64,000 nucleotides of DNA from a bacterium (GTDB lineage: Bacteria; Planctomycetota; Planctomycetia; Pirellulales; Pirellulaceae). Location of the stretch: positions 1 to 64,000 of the forward strand of contig JAUIGN010000049.1 of assembly GCA_030430075.1 (NCBI GenBank), read 5' to 3'. Position numbers and translations under genes: made by a program. Within the stretch, counting starts at the first letter, position 1. Each line of letters begins with the position of its first letter. The notes below the pieces were generated by a model. It saw nothing but the letters and a program-made list of their open reading frames with translations. It was not told the DNA's origin and made no database searches. Of this stretch, positions 61,123-64,000 are shown piece by piece.

Positions 61123-64000
61123 CGGAGGAAGATAAACTCCTTGGTGTTCACCAGGACGTGTGCGAAGCTCGCCCAGAGACCCGCATCGTCGGTCGGCAGG
61201 TTGCGGTGTGTTGCCTGCGACGCCAGGAACGCCGACGCCGCGGCGGTTTCCTCCGTCGTCGGCAGACGCCCGAAGCCGGAGAGGTACATCCATTCGATCC
61301 GCCGCGAGCGAGGAGCGGCGCCGGTGCCGGTGACCTGCTGCAGGGCGGTTTCGCCCCACTTGCGCGACAATTCGACGACCAGTGGGTCGTTGAGCAGAAT
61401 CAGTGCCTGTGCCGGAACGTTGGACACATTGCGCCGGCCCATCGCGCTGAACGGGACGGGCGTATCGAACGTCAGCATGAAGGGTGAGAGAAAGTTGCGG
61501 CGAACTGAGATGTAGATCGAGCGCCGGCCGTTCCCGTCGAGCGGCCCGCTTGTCCTCGGGCGGCCGCGACCATCCATGAAGGGCGTCAGGTGAATCGGGA
61601 CGGGCGGCCCGAAGGCCGTACGATCGAGTCGTCCCGACAGCGCCAGCAATGCGTCGCGAATGACTTCACCTTCGAGGCGCCGCGGCGGGCAATGATGCCA
61701 GAGCAGGTTTTTCGGGTCGGCTTCCCGGGCCGATCGGGGCGCATGGCCGGACATCTGATACGTGCGCGACAGCACGATGTACCGAATCATCCGCTTCACG
61801 CTGCGGCCCTCGGTAAGGAAGCGTGTCGCGAGGTGGTCCAACAATTCTGGGTGCGTCGGTCGCTGGCCAAGAAAGCCGAAGTCGTCGACGGTCGGCACGA
61901 TCCCCCGCCCCAGGAGATGATGCCAGATGCGATTGACGATCACGCGTGACGTGAGGGGATTCGCCGGATCGTTGATCCGTTCGGCCAGTTGCAGTCGACC
62001 ACTTCCCGATTTGATCGGCAGCGGCGCGTCTCCGGACACGGCCGTGAGGAAATGCCGAGGCTCGACCTTGCCCGGTTTCGAAGAATTCCCGCGGATCAGC
62101 ACCCGGTCGTCTTCGCCCGTGCCGTCCAGCATCGCCGGCGCGACATGAGACATGCGGACGATCTGCGCGGCTAATTGAGTGCGCTCCTGCCGCCACGCGC
62201 GAACCAGGTCCTGTGCCAACTCGCGGGGAGTCCTGTCCGTCGCAGCGGGATCGATTGCCTGGCTTGCGGATGGTGCGCCGGTGCTCCGAACGTCCTCAGC
62301 GGGTACCGGCTTGCGGAAGACGATATGATCGATGCCGATGTTTCCCCAGCCGGCGGTGTGGTTATCGACAACCTGAATGCGGGCCTTCTTTCCGGAGAAT
62401 GGCCGCACGTTCCAGGTGTGCAGCGACATCTGGTTGCTGGCGTTGCCGGTGGCCGACTGCACGGTCTTGCCGTCGATCAGCAGATTGACACAGGTCCGTT
62501 CCTGGTGGTTGCCTCCGCCGACCAGAAATTCGATCGTGTCGAAGTCAATGATGAATTCTGAGGACGTCAAGGTCCCCGTCAGCCCGTCACCCTTGCGAAC
62601 GTCGCCGCCCGGACGAATATTGTGCGAGTTTACGAAGTACTTGCCGCGACCGTTAATTCGCCCCTGATAAGGCGCGATGGTCTCCAGCGTTTGCGGAATC
62701 TCCCCGAATGCCTCGCCCGCCACGGTCCAGCCGTCGTAGGTGCCGGACTCAAAGTCGGCAAAGACGGTTTCTTCCACCTTGCCGCCCTGGCCGTCGTTCA
62801 GAATGGCTTCGGCGGCCTGGGCGTACGCTTCGTACTGCCTCTCCGCCTTGGCCAGACGCTGGTCGAGGTCGGCTCGCTGCTTGGCGTCAAGGCCCTGCGT
62901 CACCAGTCGCACTGACATCTGTTGATTGGCGGCCGGCACGAACTCCAAGTGCAAACGATGGCCAACGTACCTGGCCAGGTTCATGGTGACCCAACGCTGA
63001 CCGGCCTTGACCGGAACGATGGTCTGTTGGTGCAGCGGTCCGGCGACGAGCCGGTGCGAATCGACGCAGGCGATGATGTGTCCGACGCCGTCCACCAGGG
63101 CACTGACGGTATCATGCTCCAGGTCGAAGGTCGGCGACCGTAGCGTCCGGCCGCTCTTGGGAAGCCTGGCGACCGCGCTTTGGTTCTGGATGGCCCCTGA
63201 GGTTACGGAATCCAGCCCCGACCAGATGGGATCGCTGACCGCAGCGCCGTAGGTGGCAACACGGACATGACCAGTATCCGAGAAATGATACGCCAGCCCG
63301 GGGCGTCGGGGAGATTGGCCGAAGATGTATCCATCCTGCCGATATTGGCGCCGCGGGAGGTTCGCATAGTCAACCACGATGGCCGCGTCATCGAGGTGTG
63401 CGGGCGGCGCGGGTGGCCGGATCCCCTGACGCTCCAGCACATCGAGGATTTGCCGCTGGTACTTGGCATCGACGCGAGCTAACTGCGCGGCGACGTGGCG
63501 ATTCTGCTCCATGGATTCGAAACGAACCTGCCGATAATCGCTGCTTTGGAGAAAGCCGGAAAGCGAATAGTAATCAGCCGTTGAAATCGCGTCGAACTTG
63601 TGGTCATGACAGCGGGCACATGCGAGAGTGACACCAAGAAAGGTTTTCGACATGACGTCGAGCATATTGTCAAAGCGATCCGCTTCGTCCTTGCGGATAT
63701 CGACCGGCGAATGAACCCATTCGCCAAGAAACCAGAAGCCCGTCCCCAGCACGGACTCATTGAAGTTCTCGGTTGGATGCAGCCGCGGTTCGGCAAGCAG
63801 GTCGCCCGCAATGTGCTCGCGGACAAACTGGTCGTACGGGACGTCGGCATTCAACGCACGAATTACGTAGTCGCGATACTGGAACGCGTTGGGCGTGTCG
63901 TTATCGAATTCGTGCCCACGCGACTCCGCGTACCGGACAAGATCCAGCCAGTGCCGGCCCCAGCGTTCTCCGAAGTGCGGTGAGTCAAGCAGCCCGTCCA
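61119..64000 (-). CDS. DUF1549/DUF1553 protein (partial, runs off right edge)
   Basis: 960 residues are in the window; the open frame continues to the edge (SPHFGERWGRHWLDLVRYAE) and the start is outside. DUF1549 (VIRALNADVPYDQFVREHIA) is followed by a haem motif ACARCHDHKFDAIS. A jelly-roll, carbohydrate-binding-like insert occupies about 490-640 (FADFESGTYDGWTVAGEAFG, MSLHTWNVRPFSGKKARIQV). DUF1553 ends it: PLTSRVIVNRIWHHLLGRGI, VPTVDDFGFLGQRPTHPELL, NVPAQALILLNDPLVVELSR. It is probably a periplasmic cytochrome acting with the DUF1501 protein. Confidence 0.9.
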   Translation of the reverse strand, partial: DGLLDSPHFGERWGRHWLDLVRYAESRGHEFDNDTPNAFQYRDYVIRALNADVPYDQFVREHIAGDLLAEPRLHPTENFNESVLGTGFWFLGEWVHSPVDIRKDEADRFDNMLDVMSKTFLGVTLACARCHDHKFDAISTADYYSLSGFLQSSDYRQVRFESMEQNRHVAAQLARVDAKYQRQILDVLERQGIRPPAPPAHLDDAAIVVDYANLPRRQYRQDGYIFGQSPRRPGLAYHFSDTGHVRVATYGAAVSDPIWSGLDSVTSGAIQNQSAVARLPKSGRTLRSPTFDLEHDTVSALVDGVGHIIACVDSHRLVAGPLHQQTIVPVKAGQRWVTMNLARYVGHRLHLEFVPAANQQMSVRLVTQGLDAKQRADLDQRLAKAERQYEAYAQAAEAILNDGQGGKVEETVFADFESGTYDGWTVAGEAFGEIPQTLETIAPYQGRINGRGKYFVNSHNIRPGGDVRKGDGLTGTLTSSEFIIDFDTIEFLVGGGNHQERTCVNLLIDGKTVQSATGNASNQMSLHTWNVRPFSGKKARIQVVDNHTAGWGNIGIDHIVFRKPVPAEDVRSTGAPSASQAIDPAATDRTPRELAQDLVRAWRQERTQLAAQIVRMSHVAPAMLDGTGEDDRVLIRGNSSKPGKVEPRHFLTAVSGDAPLPIKSGSGRLQLAERINDPANPLTSRVIVNRIWHHLLGRGIVPTVDDFGFLGQRPTHPELLDHLATRFLTEGRSVKRMIRYIVLSRTYQMSGHAPRSAREADPKNLLWHHCPPRRLEGEVIRDALLALSGRLDRTAFGPPVPIHLTPFMDGRGRPRTSGPLDGNGRRSIYISVRRNFLSPFMLTFDTPVPFSAMGRRNVSNVPAQALILLNDPLVVELSRKWGETALQQVTGTGAAPRSRRIEWMYLSGFGRLPTTEETAAASAFLASQATHRNLPTDDAGLWASFAHVLVNTKEFIFLR

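Overview
This window looks like a planctomycete chromosome of the Pirellula/Rhodopirellula type. The evidence is three DUF1501 genes, two of them translationally coupled to DUF1549/DUF1553 'planctomycete cytochrome' genes, a DUF1598 protein, a very large number of secreted cytochrome c-like proteins, short ECF sigma factors with ankyrin or FHA partners, and a dispersed intergenic repeat (core CCGGGGCTAACGCCCAACGG) of the type seen in pirellulas. This is inferred from gene content; no rRNA is present.

Layout. 1-3165 (-): a >1050-residue STAND NTPase with a C-terminal TIR domain (immune or signalling type). It runs off the left edge, and its TIR domain appears interrupted by GC-rich sequence at about position 120. 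3607-3831: a small HTH protein. 12471-4082 (-): a tight operon of ECF sigma factor, ankyrin-repeat membrane anti-sigma candidate, di-haem-type cytochrome protein, small membrane protein, and a beta-propeller/cytochrome/IPT/ankyrin chimera; four of the genes are joined by overlapping or abutting stop/start codons. A GH99-like secreted protein diverges from it. tRNA-Asn and a terminator lie at 13979-14129. 14423-15561: an RsbW-like kinase and a STAS antagonist. 16974-20828: an MFS/acyltransferase/acyl-ligase fusion for phospholipid repair. DUF1598, DNA polymerase III alpha and an FHA protein follow.

27614-40430 is best read as a 12.8-kb integrative island in the 3' end of tRNA-Arg(UCG). A tyrosine integrase abuts (and reads through) the tRNA, an AlpA/Xis-like protein follows, and a second 3' tRNA-Arg half marks the other end. 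Inside are a decayed ATPase plus HEAT/histidine-kinase pair, a 5'-truncated EF-Tu gene with its own terminator, a heavy-metal RND efflux operon (His-rich protein, membrane-fusion protein, four-helix-bundle protein, RND pump, His-rich lipoprotein, DUF3147), and a Tat-exported Fe/Mn superoxide dismutase.

40720-50274: DUF1501 and DUF1549/1553 genes mixed with debris (a decayed DUF1501, a 109-bp MITE with perfect 22-bp inverted repeats, an IS66 TnpB relic, a DUF1214 relic). 50315-54286: a UvrA-family protein and a degenerate nucleotidyltransferase. 54809-59623: a sulfide-oxidation cluster (CstB-like persulfide dioxygenase-rhodanese, type II sulfide:quinone reductase, DUF3365 haem lipoprotein, thioredoxin-like protein). 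59665-64000: a second DUF1553-DUF1501 pair leaving the right edge.

Most promising leads: the tRNA-Arg island with its helically phased arm-site repeats, the interrupted TIR-STAND gene, the relic ATPase/kinase/EF-Tu segment, and the ECF-ankyrin-cytochrome operon.
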